A stretch of 64,000 nt of DNA from Akkermansia sp. (GCA_017471985.1 JAFURE010000118.1:1-64000), one strand, 5' to 3'; numbered from the stretch's first letter, positions 15,027-24,970 are shown. Notes: generated by a model not told the origin, from the letters alone. Made by a program: numbers and translations.

Positions 15027-17204
15027 TTACTTGGTTTCTTCCTCGGTGGTGGATTCTGCAGAGTCAGGCTCAGGGGCCGGGGTTACAGGTGTACCATCTT
15101 CGATTTCAGCCAGCGGCGAGGTGATGCAACGGTCACCCTCGCGAAGGCCGGCGAAGATGGGGGTAAGGCCGTTTTCATCCGGCGACCCGGTCAGAACCCT
15201 GACCTGTACAGCTCGGTTATGGCGCATGGCGTAAACGTAATGTCCGCTCGTGTCGGTCAGGATAGCACGGGAGTCAACAGCCGGAACTTTACGGTCAGTC
15301 TTGCGCGTCACGCGAATGGTAACCACGCCACCGGGGCGCAACTCGCCATCCTCATTCTTGAACACGGCCCAGAAGTTCTGAGTGTCCGTGGCCGGTTGAA
15401 TGACGTTGTCGCTGAAGTAGACGCTGCCTTTTTCGTGGTACACATTACCATTGGCCGTCACGAGGGTGACTTCCGTGTTGTCCTTCAGTCGGTCATCTGT
15501 ACCGTAATTGGACAGGATTGCGTTCTCGCTGAGGGAGAAACGCACATAGATTGGGCTGACCTGCACCAGAGTAGCCAGCGGTGATTTGAGGTCGGAGATA
15601 TAAGTACCCTCAGAGTGAGTCACACGACCGATTCGGCCGGTAATGGGAGCCCTCATCGTGCAGCGGGAAAGGTCGTCTTCTGCCACAACAAGAGCCGCCT
15701 GTGCTTTCTTTCGCTGAGCAACCAATTCATCGAGAGTGGCCTTGGCGCTCTCCATATCATCCTTACTCGTGGCATTTGTCTGCGAGAGGGCAACCTGACG
15801 TTCATACTTACGCGTGGCATCCTTAATTTTGACGTCAAGCTGAGCGACTGCCGCACGGCGGGCATCTACCACCGCCTGATAGCGTGTGGGGTCAATCTTG
15901 AACAGCTCAATGCCCTTATGCACTAAGTCACCCTCGGTAAATCGAGGCTCTGCCAGCACGCCCTGAACGAGCGGGCGCAGCTGCACCTTGTTGATGGCCT
16001 CCAGACGAGCACCCTGACATACCAGCACTGTCTTATCCTGAGCCATAACCACGGGAGTGGTAACAACCTCGGTGGGTTTCGCTTCATTCACTACGTTACC
16101 GCTGGAATCGAGCTGATTATCAGATTGTGCCAGAACGGGAATCACCGTATCACCCACGCGGATTTTGTGTGCGCCGTCTGTAATGATGGTCTGACCTTCT
16201 GTGAGCCCACTGTAAACAGATTGCAAACGCCCCTGAATGGAACCCACATACACATCCTGTCGGGAAACAACGTTGTCATCGCTCACAACATACACGTATG
16301 CGCCATCACCATCGTAATGGACGGCAGTGAGGGGAACCATACAAACCTGCTGCGTATCGGTTAACGAGATATGCATGGCGCCGATACCCATCGGGGTAAG
16401 CATGTTATCCTTATTGGAAAACTCTGCCCAAAGGGTGTAAGTATCTGTTCCGGATGTGAGAAGATTGTCGACAATAGACACCTTGCCGGCATGTTCATAA
16501 CGGCGACCGTTGGCCGTAGTCAGGCGCACATCGGCAACGTGGCCGATTTCTTTGGGGCCGCGGAAAATGCCGTTTACATCGGATTGGCTGAGAGGGAAAC
16601 GTACATAAATGGGGTCCATCTGCTTGATGGTGGCCAGAGTTTCGCCACGAGTAATATAGTTTCCCTCAGAGAATTCCACGCGCCCGATTCTGCCGGTAAT
16701 TTCGGCTCGAATGGTGCAGTCTTCCAAATCTTTTCTGGCTTTTACAAGGTCAGCCTGAGCACCGGCCAGACTTGCCTTGAGTTCCTCCAATCGGGCAAGG
16801 GCACTTTCTGTCGTTTCAACTGATGTTGCCTGAGCCTCCGCCAGTCGGGCGAGTCGTTTGTAGCTCTTCTCTGCGTAAACGATGCGCGCCTGAATTTCTT
16901 CTACGACAGCCTCTGCCTGCTGAACTGCAGCCTGATAGCGAATAGGAGAAATCTCAAACAAAACATCACCGGCCTTAACGATTGAACCTTCGCGGAACTT
17001 CGGTTCGCGCAGAAAGCCCTCCACCGCAGATTTAACGGCTACCGAGCGAATGGCTTCCACGTGACCTATACTTTTGCGGGTAATCCTATCTTTGCCAAAC
17101 GTAACTTTTTCTACCTGAACATGTTCCATGCCACCCGGACGCTGTGCTACAGCAGTCCCCGCAATCAGTGGCAACAGGGCGAGTGAGAAAAGAGACAGTC
17201 TCAT
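15027..17204 (-). CDS. Tandemly fused RND adaptor (two AcrA-like units in one chain)
   Basis: A 725-aa periplasmic adaptor with one N-terminal signal peptide (MRLSLFSLALLPLIAGTAVA). It holds two complete membrane-fusion-protein units, about residues 25-370 and 385-700. Each has a lipoyl half-motif (EPKFREGSIVKAGDVLFEISPIRY; EPRFTEGDLVHKGIELFKIDPTRY), a coiled coil, the second half-motif (RAEITGRIGRVEFSEGNYI; RAPITGRIGRVTHSEGTYI) and a beta barrel. Normal adaptors are 350-420 aa. There is no lipobox. A promoter with its -10 box seven bases before 17204 supports this ATG over ATG 17213 or TTG 17222. It is cotranscribed with the pump. Confidence 0.92.
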   Translation of the reverse strand: MRLSLFSLALLPLIAGTAVAQRPGGMEHVQVEKVTFGKDRITRKSIGHVEAIRSVAVKSAVEGFLREPKFREGSIVKAGDVLFEISPIRYQAAVQQAEAVVEEIQARIVYAEKSYKRLARLAEAQATSVETTESALARLEELKASLAGAQADLVKARKDLEDCTIRAEITGRIGRVEFSEGNYITRGETLATIKQMDPIYVRFPLSQSDVNGIFRGPKEIGHVADVRLTTANGRRYEHAGKVSIVDNLLTSGTDTYTLWAEFSNKDNMLTPMGIGAMHISLTDTQQVCMVPLTAVHYDGDGAYVYVVSDDNVVSRQDVYVGSIQGRLQSVYSGLTEGQTIITDGAHKIRVGDTVIPVLAQSDNQLDSSGNVVNEAKPTEVVTTPVVMAQDKTVLVCQGARLEAINKVQLRPLVQGVLAEPRFTEGDLVHKGIELFKIDPTRYQAVVDARRAAVAQLDVKIKDATRKYERQVALSQTNATSKDDMESAKATLDELVAQRKKAQAALVVAEDDLSRCTMRAPITGRIGRVTHSEGTYISDLKSPLATLVQVSPIYVRFSLSENAILSNYGTDDRLKDNTEVTLVTANGNVYHEKGSVYFSDNVIQPATDTQNFWAVFKNEDGELRPGGVVTIRVTRKTDRKVPAVDSRAILTDTSGHYVYAMRHNRAVQVRVLTGSPDENGLTPIFAGLREGDRCITSPLAEIEDGTPVTPAPEPDSAESTTEEETK

Positions 17205-17211
17205 GCCGAGC

Positions 17212-17240
17212 ATTCTACTCAAGAGCGTGCCCTAAATCAA
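17212..17240 (-). promoter_or_regulatory. Promoter of the RND adaptor-pump operon (leaderless)
   Basis: On the minus strand TTGATT (17235-17240), 17-bp spacer, TAGAAT (17212-17217), then seven bases to the ATG at 17204. The alternative ATG at 17213 lies inside the -10 box, so it cannot be used on this transcript. Confidence 0.65.
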
Positions 17241-17282
17241 CTCTATTTTTGTGAAGATTGAGACATGCGCTGTGTTATTTTT

Positions 17283-20200
17283 TTAACCGCCCCGGCAAAT
17301 AGAGCGCAGGCGCGCAGCAGCAACCAGAATCGGGCAGATTCCCATGATGAGAAGGTAGACTGCGTTTCTCCAGATTGTAGAAACGGAGCCCTCATCAGTC
17401 TCCTGATCAATCTGACTGAAAGCTCTGGCTTGTCGAGGGGCAAGGAAGAAGCCGCGGTGTTCATTTTTACGGCCGTCCTTACGCGCTGTTTTAACTCCTT
17501 CACGAACGACATTAAGCTTACGGTTGGAAAAGAAGAACTCCACCGGCTGGTCTGTCTCGTACTCCTGTCGCTCTTCGAGCTGTGTGGTAAGGCGCTCGAG
17601 ATATTCTTCATCCTGACTGAGAGCAGCTTTTCTCACCCAGCGAAGTATGTCCTTGGCCTCGGAGGCATCTCTGGCCGAGGAATTGAGCAGTAGGGCAGCG
17701 CGTTGAATAAAACGCAGCTCGTCAAGGTTACCATGCTCTTTCAGGTATTCTCGCTGATTGTTGACGCGCCCGCTTTCAACCTCCCACAAATTGCTGTCAG
17801 TCTGCGTGACAAACATCATTTCAAAGGCGTAGCGCAGAGGACAAAAATCGGCAATCAAAGGAACGGGTTTTGAGGAAATATTGTGAGTGTGCTCATCCTG
17901 ATAAGCAACACGATGTCGAAGATTGGAAAGTCGCAGATCAACGGAGGCAGGAAGGAAAGTAGGGATATCCGGACAAAACTCATTCATCTCCTCAAACCGT
18001 ACGAGTGCTCCGGCCAACAGAATCTGCGGAACCAGCAGAAGCGGCACGATGTTGAGAGCCGTTCGTTCTGAACGAACCAGGGCCGACACCATCAACGACA
18101 GGGCGATACCAACAAAAGCAGTAAGCGTCATGACCCCCATGTGTTGCCAGAACATCAGTTCTATACCAAGTATGGCATTGCCGACCAAAAGGTAAAGGGC
18201 GCATTGCAAAGAGGCTATTCCCGTGAGCACAAGAATCTTTGCCAGCAGGTACCCGGGAATGAAAAGTTTGTAGTTACTCTCTCGGCGTATGAGAGGACGG
18301 TCGCGTATAATCTCGCATGCGGAATCCGTCAAGCCGAAGAACATTGCCAATACCAACGATAAAAACAGATATTCGTTGATATGCAGAGATTTGTAAAAGG
18401 TATACGTATCCTCGCCTGTCGCACGTAAAGTCCCGGCAATGAGCAGCGCTAACACCGGCCCCTCAAGCAGCAAGGCGTATAGTCCCGTTCGACTGCGAAC
18501 TCTGCTCAGGAAGGTGCGATTCATCCACAACATGAACAGGCGCCAATGTTCCAGCAGACTGCGCCTGGGAAGGGGCGGGACCGTCTTAACTGCCGTTTCG
18601 CCCACCTCTGTGCTTTCAACCGCTTTGCGTCGGTAACTGTAGTTCTCGAAACGCTCCTGCCACATGGCCGGACTGGGCTTCTGAATAAATCCAAGTCGCG
18701 TGTAGGGAGCTTCCAGCACCTCAAACACATAATCCGCACCGCCGGCAGCAACCGCTTCGCGGGAAACATGCAGCCCCATTTCCTGAGCAGACTTGCGGAA
18801 ATAATTAACCATTTCGGATGGCGAGCCCCAGAATGCCATCTGGCCGTTGGCGTTGAGAACCATCACTTTTTTGAAACGATTGAGAATGACTTGCGCAGGG
18901 CGATGTAAGGTGCAAAGCAGTATGCGAGATGTCGACATGCTCTCCAATGTTTCAATTACACGCTCGGCGTCACCGGATGACAGACCGCTGATGGGCTCAT
19001 CTATCAGGAACACCTCGGCCGTGCCGGTCAGGTCAAGCCCCAGATTCAGACGCGTGCGCTCACCGTCGGATAACATACGAGCCCCGGCTCTGCCGACATT
19101 TCGATTGGCCAGAGCACCGAGCCCAACGTAGTTGAGGATGGATAAAACCCGCCGCTTACGGTCAGCTTCGTTCAGTCGGGGCCGACGGGCGATAGAAGCA
19201 TGATAGACATGCTCACCTACCGTCATCGACTCATCCAGGATATCCTCCCTGGGAATATATGCGATATGACGCCGCAGATTGGTAGCGTGCGGAGTCATGC
19301 GCTCATTGTTGTAATGAATAGAACCTATCGATGGCTGAAGGTGCCCGGCCAGCATGGCCAGTAAGGTGCTTTTACCGGAACCGCTGGGGCCAAGGATGCA
19401 AGCCATTTCACCACGTTTCAGGGTAAAGTCAATATTATCGACGACACGCCCGGCTCTCACAAAATCACGAGAAAGCCCCTGAACTCTCAACGAATCAATC
19501 AGAGAAGATTCCTCATCGAGCACGCCGGCTGAAAATCGGCAACGCAGGGATTGAATAAGGCTCAAGCCGATGAGGTCGCCATCGCGCAATTGGGTATCTC
19601 CCTTAACGATCGTACCATTGACAGTAAGATTTGCGCCACCCTCAATCACTCGCAGAGTGCCGGTACTGTCCGTACGAGAATAGCTAACTTCGAAAACAAC
19701 AGCACCGGCAAGTCCCGGAGTCAGCATAAGAGCCGTTGTGCTATTGATGTAGGGTAGATTGGTAACCAGAAGTTTTCGGGAATCCGGAGCCAATTGATAA
19801 CTACGCCCCGGAGCCTCAATGTTGTGAAGCTCGGCAAATCTGTAAGGACCGAGCCCTTTGAGCGTAAAAGGTGTGTAGTACGTCGTACGCACGACATCAC
19901 CGGGAGCAAGCTCGGCGCCATCCAGTCTGAGCTGGGCCTCTCTACTGAGCACTTCAATTTCCACCTGTAGGCTGAAACTCACTCGTGCAAGCGGATTTCG
20001 GGGGCGTTGTCGGGTAATACAGACTTCTCCATTCTCGCTATACAGGTAACTGGCGTAGCTTACGCCGCTGTATCTGTTCTGAATAAGAGCGCGGATTGTG
20101 CTGTATCCCAGCGACCATTCGGTGAGTTCAATTGTCTGTCCCGGCGACAGAATTTGCATATCCCCCCGGTGCAATATGCGGCCCGATATAACAAACGGTT

Positions 20201-20849
20201 TGCTGGAATCATTGATTATAAGCAGAACATGAACACAATGCAGCGCCCGAAAACTGATTTCTCCCTCATCTCGCGACAGCGTGACCATATTCTCGCCTTT
20301 CCGGTGAGAAAAACAAAGGCTCTGAATGGGCGCGGGAGCATCCATCCCCGGCGTATGAAGGAGCTCCTCAAGTACTGCCGATGTTCCCGGAAGGTTAAGC
20401 CCATTAGTCACACGTTCAAACAAGGTCGGATTGGTAAGATCGCCACCGACACGATGAAGCATGGTAAAAATTTCGAGAGCCAAGGCCATGCGCTCCTCTT
20501 CCGTACGCGGAGCTGCTGCTATTCTCAGCATGTCGTCGAGAGGATAGCGGGCAATGTAGGCGGACTGAAAGCGCTCGGCCAACCAGCTGTGCTCCACATT
20601 CGGGAAATCGTAGCGAAGCATATCCATGGTAGTGTCCATGTCCTCAATCCCAATACCATCCACTCGAACCATAATGGATGCAAAAAGGTCAACGACCACA
20701 CCTGCATGGCTGCGCCGGGATTCATCTCGTGCTGCCAGTCGACGAGGAGCACGAGATAAAAACTCAGCAAAAAAACGACGCAATGCCAACATTTGACGTC
20801 GGCATGCCAGTATCAATTTGAGACCGTTCTTTTTTAATCGATTTATCAT
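17283..20849 (-). CDS. ABCG-type transporter with N-terminal TerB and FHA-like domains
   Basis: A 1188-aa half transporter. Residues about 48-165 resemble TerB (an acidic helical domain). Residues about 190-440 look like two or three beta-sandwich modules with FHA-style turns (LTVNGTIVKGDTQLRDGDLIGL), though canonical phosphopeptide residues are not clear. The ABC domain has Walker A GPSGSGKST (487-495), the signature LSDGERTRLNLGLDL, Walker B VFLIDEP and switch His in LCTLHRP. An ABC-2 membrane domain (about 800-1010) and a last helix near 1165 follow. The layout recalls mycobacterial Rv1747 (FHA-FHA-ABC-TM), with TerB added. Its start overlaps the upstream stop by four bases (ATGA). Cargo is unknown. 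Confidence 0.83.
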   Translation of the reverse strand: MINRLKKNGLKLILACRRQMLALRRFFAEFLSRAPRRLAARDESRRSHAGVVVDLFASIMVRVDGIGIEDMDTTMDMLRYDFPNVEHSWLAERFQSAYIARYPLDDMLRIAAAPRTEEERMALALEIFTMLHRVGGDLTNPTLFERVTNGLNLPGTSAVLEELLHTPGMDAPAPIQSLCFSHRKGENMVTLSRDEGEISFRALHCVHVLLIINDSSKPFVISGRILHRGDMQILSPGQTIELTEWSLGYSTIRALIQNRYSGVSYASYLYSENGEVCITRQRPRNPLARVSFSLQVEIEVLSREAQLRLDGAELAPGDVVRTTYYTPFTLKGLGPYRFAELHNIEAPGRSYQLAPDSRKLLVTNLPYINSTTALMLTPGLAGAVVFEVSYSRTDSTGTLRVIEGGANLTVNGTIVKGDTQLRDGDLIGLSLIQSLRCRFSAGVLDEESSLIDSLRVQGLSRDFVRAGRVVDNIDFTLKRGEMACILGPSGSGKSTLLAMLAGHLQPSIGSIHYNNERMTPHATNLRRHIAYIPREDILDESMTVGEHVYHASIARRPRLNEADRKRRVLSILNYVGLGALANRNVGRAGARMLSDGERTRLNLGLDLTGTAEVFLIDEPISGLSSGDAERVIETLESMSTSRILLCTLHRPAQVILNRFKKVMVLNANGQMAFWGSPSEMVNYFRKSAQEMGLHVSREAVAAGGADYVFEVLEAPYTRLGFIQKPSPAMWQERFENYSYRRKAVESTEVGETAVKTVPPLPRRSLLEHWRLFMLWMNRTFLSRVRSRTGLYALLLEGPVLALLIAGTLRATGEDTYTFYKSLHINEYLFLSLVLAMFFGLTDSACEIIRDRPLIRRESNYKLFIPGYLLAKILVLTGIASLQCALYLLVGNAILGIELMFWQHMGVMTLTAFVGIALSLMVSALVRSERTALNIVPLLLVPQILLAGALVRFEEMNEFCPDIPTFLPASVDLRLSNLRHRVAYQDEHTHNISSKPVPLIADFCPLRYAFEMMFVTQTDSNLWEVESGRVNNQREYLKEHGNLDELRFIQRAALLLNSSARDASEAKDILRWVRKAALSQDEEYLERLTTQLEERQEYETDQPVEFFFSNRKLNVVREGVKTARKDGRKNEHRGFFLAPRQARAFSQIDQETDEGSVSTIWRNAVYLLIMGICPILVAAARLRSICRGG

Positions 20850-21196
20850 GAAACCGGTCCGGAAGTTTTACCTGCGCCGGGACAACGTTGTTCCCAGCCG
20901 GGGAAGTTCCATTTGTAGGGAAAATCTCGACATTGTTGCGGTTTAACCGGTTGAATACGACAGCCTGTGTCTGTCAGCATGCAGCACGGGCCGTCTCCAT
21001 TGTCAGCATCAATGAGAGAAAGTCCACGCCTATTCCTTTGCAGACGGCAATACTGCTCAATGAAGGCCTCCTCCGTCATGTCGAGGAATGCAGCGATAGC
21101 CGTTATATCGTCATCTGTCAGGCATACATCGCCTTCCCAGCGACAACAGGCACCACATCGCTGGCAGGTGTGAACGATAGTAGGTTCTTCACTCAT
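20846..21196 (-). CDS. YkgJ/UPF0153-type CxxCxxCC metal-cluster protein
   Basis: A 116-aa cysteine-rich protein. The N-terminal motif CQRCGACCRW, then CCMLTDTGCRI and PQQCRDFPY, match the YkgJ family, thought to hold iron or zinc. The ATG at 21196 starts just ahead of the motif; the longer frame upstream overlaps tsaB and has no family resemblance. It lies between tsaB (one base gap) and the ABC gene (four-base overlap), so all are in one transcript. Its role is not known. Confidence 0.82.
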   Translation of the reverse strand: MSEEPTIVHTCQRCGACCRWEGDVCLTDDDITAIAAFLDMTEEAFIEQYCRLQRNRRGLSLIDADNGDGPCCMLTDTGCRIQPVKPQQCRDFPYKWNFPGWEQRCPGAGKTSGPVS

Positions 21197-21197
21197 A

Positions 21198-21830
21198 TTA
21201 TTGACTGATTTCCCAGGGTTTGCGCTTAGCTTCGGTAATATGAGGCGGTCGAACGTAAATAGGTTCAGCCGGCTTATCGGCAAGAGCAGACTGTTGTTCG
21301 GGGGTGAGTTGAAGCCAACTGTCCACCAGACCGGTGGCTGTCGGTACAAGTCCGGACTTTGCGGCTGAAATCCCCCTGTTGATTAACAGGTCACTCGTCT
21401 CAATGGAGTACACTAATAGCCCCTGTTCAATTTCACGATGAAGTTCCTCTGTCGAGAGTACTGAAATCGCCCCATCGGGGCGACGAATGGTCCAGCCCCC
21501 GCGCCGAGCATCGGAAATAATGGCGGCTCCGTCTGTAGCAAGCGAATCCCATGAGCCGATGGCGACTACCCGAGCCTTCCTGACAGTAGCAATACCGACT
21601 GCAGCAGCTAGTGCTACACGCACTCCGCCGTAACTACCGGGGCCGGCACCGACAAGTACCAGGTCCAGTTTATCTGTAGCCAGCAGTGAAAGTGCTTTTT
21701 CCAGGGCAGGAAACAGGAAAGAATCGTGATTGCGAGCAGCCTTCCACTCGGTCGAGAACTTAATATCACCGTCTGACGAAAGACAAAGAGACGCCGAGGG
21801 TTGCGAACACTCAATGGCCAAAATATTCAT
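21198..21830 (-). CDS. tsaB: tRNA threonylcarbamoyladenosine protein TsaB
   Basis: A 210-aa protein of the t6A pathway that pairs with TsaD. It begins MNILAIECSQPSASLCL, the nucleotide-fold start of the family, and has GAGPGSYGGVRVALAAAVGIA, the usual GPGSFTGLR-type turn. The C-terminal half is divergent, as is common for TsaB, and lacks ATPase residues. The ATG at 21830 overlaps the prmA stop by four bases (ATGA), which fixes the start. Confidence 0.9.
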   Translation of the reverse strand: MNILAIECSQPSASLCLSSDGDIKFSTEWKAARNHDSFLFPALEKALSLLATDKLDLVLVGAGPGSYGGVRVALAAAVGIATVRKARVVAIGSWDSLATDGAAIISDARRGGWTIRRPDGAISVLSTEELHREIEQGLLVYSIETSDLLINRGISAAKSGLVPTATGLVDSWLQLTPEQQSALADKPAEPIYVRPPHITEAKRKPWEISQ

Positions 21831-22675
21831 GCAATGGAGAGCTTGGCGGTAGTCCATTTACCGCGGGATACGACTTTTGTTACCTTAAGTCCGGCTGCTT
21901 CTGCCGCTGCTAGAGTTTCATCCTTCTGGGTATTGAGAATACCGGAGATAATGAGAACGCCATCAGATTTCATAGCCGCAATTAATCGGGGGAATGCCTT
22001 CTGCAGAACGGTTGAGAATAGGTTGGCAAGTACGATATCGGCCTGCTGCCCGGGAGCAGGGGTCCACTCAAAAACATCGGCCTGAAACAGTTCCAGATTA
22101 TCAGCTCCGCCGTTTCGCTCAATGTTACGGGCAGCTACCTCAACAGCTACCGGGTCAAAGTCAAAACTGATTGCATGTTGAGCGCCCAGTCGAAGTCCGG
22201 CAAGAGCCAACACACCGGTACCACAACCAATATCTGTGAGAGTCCACGGAGCCCTGCGAGCCTTTACTTCGTCGCACAGCATGCGCAGACAGGTCGAGGT
22301 GGTTGCGTGATTTCCCGTACCGAAAGCTCTTTCCGCCGGGAAGGTCAGAATAATACGCCCTGAATATTTCTGCTGAAGCTCTGCCAGCACTTCGCGATCC
22401 GCACTGGCAGATATAACCAGTCTGTCGCGAATAATCAGCGGTGGTGTGTTCTCGGGCGCAGTGGCTGCAACCCAGTCAACCGTTTGTACGGCTTCTGCCT
22501 TGCCGCCATAACAGGCTACCAGTACCAGAGTTTCCTCCTCGGTTTCTGTATAGACCTCTATATTCATGCGCTCTGCGTGGAACGCTTCCGAAAACACGGC
22601 ACCCGACAGCGAGCCGACCCGCTGCTGCCACTCTTCCTCGTTAGCCTTAGCTATTGTCTTTTTCCAGACCCACAT
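21827..22675 (-). CDS. prmA: Ribosomal protein L11 methyltransferase (PrmA)
   Basis: A 282-aa SAM-dependent methyltransferase that modifies ribosomal protein L11. Seen motifs are the family block FGTGNHATTSTCLRML, SAM loop DIGCGTGVLALAGLRLGA, acidic strand ISFDFDP, and DIVLANLF (the NPPF-like motif). The first 100 residues form the L11-binding region and are less conserved. It begins 17 bases after the DUF4340 gene and continues directly into tsaB. Confidence 0.93.
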   Translation of the reverse strand: MWVWKKTIAKANEEEWQQRVGSLSGAVFSEAFHAERMNIEVYTETEEETLVLVACYGGKAEAVQTVDWVAATAPENTPPLIIRDRLVISASADREVLAELQQKYSGRIILTFPAERAFGTGNHATTSTCLRMLCDEVKARRAPWTLTDIGCGTGVLALAGLRLGAQHAISFDFDPVAVEVAARNIERNGGADNLELFQADVFEWTPAPGQQADIVLANLFSTVLQKAFPRLIAAMKSDGVLIISGILNTQKDETLAAAEAAGLKVTKVVSRGKWTTAKLSIA

Positions 22676-22692
22676 AAGTTCAATACGATAAA

Positions 22693-24963
22693 TTACATGT
22701 CAAGTATGCTGCCGGCAAGCCCCTGTGCATCATCAAAGGGAATAATAAATAACTCACCGGTTTCAACAACTCGCCCATAGAAGAAAGGCTTATCCGAGGC
22801 CTCTTCCGATGGAGCTACTTCGATAGTGATTGTCTGTCGATGCGTGCTACGCTCCATCAGAGCGGCATCTCTCAACGCTGCATCTGTTTCGGTCCTTTCG
22901 GTCAGAGCATCCTCAGCCTTATCTTTGCGGGAATCCCCGAACTCCGGAGTCAGAGAATCGTGATCAAGCTCAGAGGAATCCATCACTACAGCTTCTGCAT
23001 CAGAGTAATCTGTAAGCTCCAAATCAATCTTCACAGAGAAAACTGGGTTTTGAAGGCTGTGCAGGGCATATTCGTCGTCCTTGTCCAGCCATTCCGATAC
23101 CTTGAGTTTCTGAAGTTGGCGCACATAATATTGAGCTCTGTGCGGATTGATACGAGGAGTGACATCTTCCTCTCCCAGCTTACCTTCCCAACTTTCACCA
23201 ATATAATCGTACGTAAGGCGCAAAGGAGCTTGCGAAAAGCCCAGGGTAAGATGACGCAGGGCCGAAATGGGGAAGTTTACAAGATTACGGGCACGCCAGC
23301 TGTTAGAGTCGAGCGAGAATGTACGGGTCAATCGTGTGCTCAACCAGTAAATGGTGTTTCCCCCTCGCTCCATGCCGACCCATTTGAACTTACCGGTAGC
23401 GGGGTCTTTATAGCGAGATATGTAGAAGATTCGAGCGTCTCGGTCTTTTACAAGGGGTAAGTCAATTCCAAAAAGCATGGCCCTGTATTGGCATGATTTC
23501 GGGCGAATGTACAGGCTATAGAAAGGATTATCAAGTCCGTAGCGTGCAATGAACTCCTTGTAATTCTCTCCGGGAGCCAAATCCGCCTCAACGCCTCGCA
23601 CGGGAATGTTGCTCAGGCCGTTCAGGAAACGTCGCACAACAACCTCCTCGGCCTTTGCGTAGGGCTGATTGCCGAGAGCATACATCCAGACGTCATTCAC
23701 CTCGTTCTCTACGTCGCCGGGAATGAGCAGCATCTTCAGAGAATCATTGCTGTCATGCACCCGCAGCACAACTCGCTCGACATCGCGGTCAATAATGTCA
23801 GAGAACTTCAAGGAGCGGAGCTCTGCAAGAGACAGGGGCAATTCGGAGGTATATACCGTGCCTGAACCGGATTTGATCTGAGCCATGGAACGGGCCGGAA
23901 GGACAGGCAGGTTGCAGATACTGTTCACGATTCGGGAATAGCTGCCTTTGCGGCTTACCCTGGGCTCAGCCTGAAGAGTAAATACTACGGGGCGATTATT
24001 GACGGTTGCATGACAGAGTGGCTGACCATCAGCAGCCGAGGAAAAGCTGCTGTACAGTTTCATAACGACCGGTTCAGCGCCCTCTGTAATAAACTCGATT
24101 GTATGCCGAAGCTCTCCCTGAGGTGTTACCTGACTGTTATCTTCAACCTTTACGGCGGTCATGCCAACAAAGGAGGCGGCCATGTTATTGACTTTATCCT
24201 GATCTGCTGCAGTTATACAGGGGGCAGTGATATTCCACGGAGTCTCTGCACTGATACGGCGCAAAATAACAGTTGATTCACCTTCTGACTGATGGGATAT
24301 AATACGCATTTCGCGCAGAGCTTCGGGGGCAAAGAGCAGGGGGCGCGGATCTCGCAGCGAAAGAAGCCCCTCGCGGAATAGACTCAGTATATTGCCACTG
24401 ACAACGTGTATGCGTTTATCCTTGCCGTAAAAATCCGTGCGCAAATATGTGGTGGGTATCACACTCTTACCGTCGCCGGCGTCTGCCAGCCAGGGAGATG
24501 CACTGCCAAGTGTATAGCGAGCAATGGTTGTCAGGTCATTTCCGCCGGGAGTTTCGGGTGCTTTCAGCGTAATGGTATGGGGTTTCGATTGCACGCCGTA
24601 CTCACGCATACGGCTGCGCGTAACTTTGTTATACGGCAGAGTGTCAACTACGCGGGCCTTTTCTGTGAATGCCAGAATTGTAGCTGCTACAGTGGGATTG
24701 AGTCGATCGCGGAAAGGATGGGTTATCCACCATGTGCCGTCAGTTTCCCTGCTGCACTCTATGGTATCGTGCAGGTCTTTGATACGCATCCATTGAACAG
24801 AATCGAGCCGCTGGGTATTCTCCGCCGTAAACAGGGGCATACCGGGTTTAAAGCTATACCAGCCTGTGATTCTGGCAAGATTACCATCCACGGTCAGAAA
24901 GACCGCCGCTGTCACAGTCAGAATGGCACAAAGTACCAGCAACGCTGTAGAAATAATTCTCAT
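22693..24963 (-). CDS. DUF4340-like membrane-anchored protein of the Gld-type ABC module
   Basis: A 756-aa protein with one N-terminal membrane anchor (MRIISTALLVLCAILTVTAAVFL) and a long extracytoplasmic part made of repeated DUF4340-like beta/alpha modules (for example WWITHPFRDRLNPTVAATILAF and WNITAPCITAADQDKVNNMAASF). The C-terminal 120 residues are acidic. DUF4340 proteins are commonly encoded beside GldG-like ABC accessory proteins, as here. The start at 24963 is chosen because it begins the membrane anchor and lies seven bases after the gldG-like stop. Its precise job is unknown. Confidence 0.8.
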   Translation of the reverse strand: MRIISTALLVLCAILTVTAAVFLTVDGNLARITGWYSFKPGMPLFTAENTQRLDSVQWMRIKDLHDTIECSRETDGTWWITHPFRDRLNPTVAATILAFTEKARVVDTLPYNKVTRSRMREYGVQSKPHTITLKAPETPGGNDLTTIARYTLGSASPWLADAGDGKSVIPTTYLRTDFYGKDKRIHVVSGNILSLFREGLLSLRDPRPLLFAPEALREMRIISHQSEGESTVILRRISAETPWNITAPCITAADQDKVNNMAASFVGMTAVKVEDNSQVTPQGELRHTIEFITEGAEPVVMKLYSSFSSAADGQPLCHATVNNRPVVFTLQAEPRVSRKGSYSRIVNSICNLPVLPARSMAQIKSGSGTVYTSELPLSLAELRSLKFSDIIDRDVERVVLRVHDSNDSLKMLLIPGDVENEVNDVWMYALGNQPYAKAEEVVVRRFLNGLSNIPVRGVEADLAPGENYKEFIARYGLDNPFYSLYIRPKSCQYRAMLFGIDLPLVKDRDARIFYISRYKDPATGKFKWVGMERGGNTIYWLSTRLTRTFSLDSNSWRARNLVNFPISALRHLTLGFSQAPLRLTYDYIGESWEGKLGEEDVTPRINPHRAQYYVRQLQKLKVSEWLDKDDEYALHSLQNPVFSVKIDLELTDYSDAEAVVMDSSELDHDSLTPEFGDSRKDKAEDALTERTETDAALRDAALMERSTHRQTITIEVAPSEEASDKPFFYGRVVETGELFIIPFDDAQGLAGSILDM

Positions 24964-24970
24964 TTCAGTC

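Noticed and set aside
17283-20849. Tellurite resistance, from the TerB-like domain
   Set aside because: TerB-like domains occur in many proteins and no other ter gene is present, so resistance is not supported.
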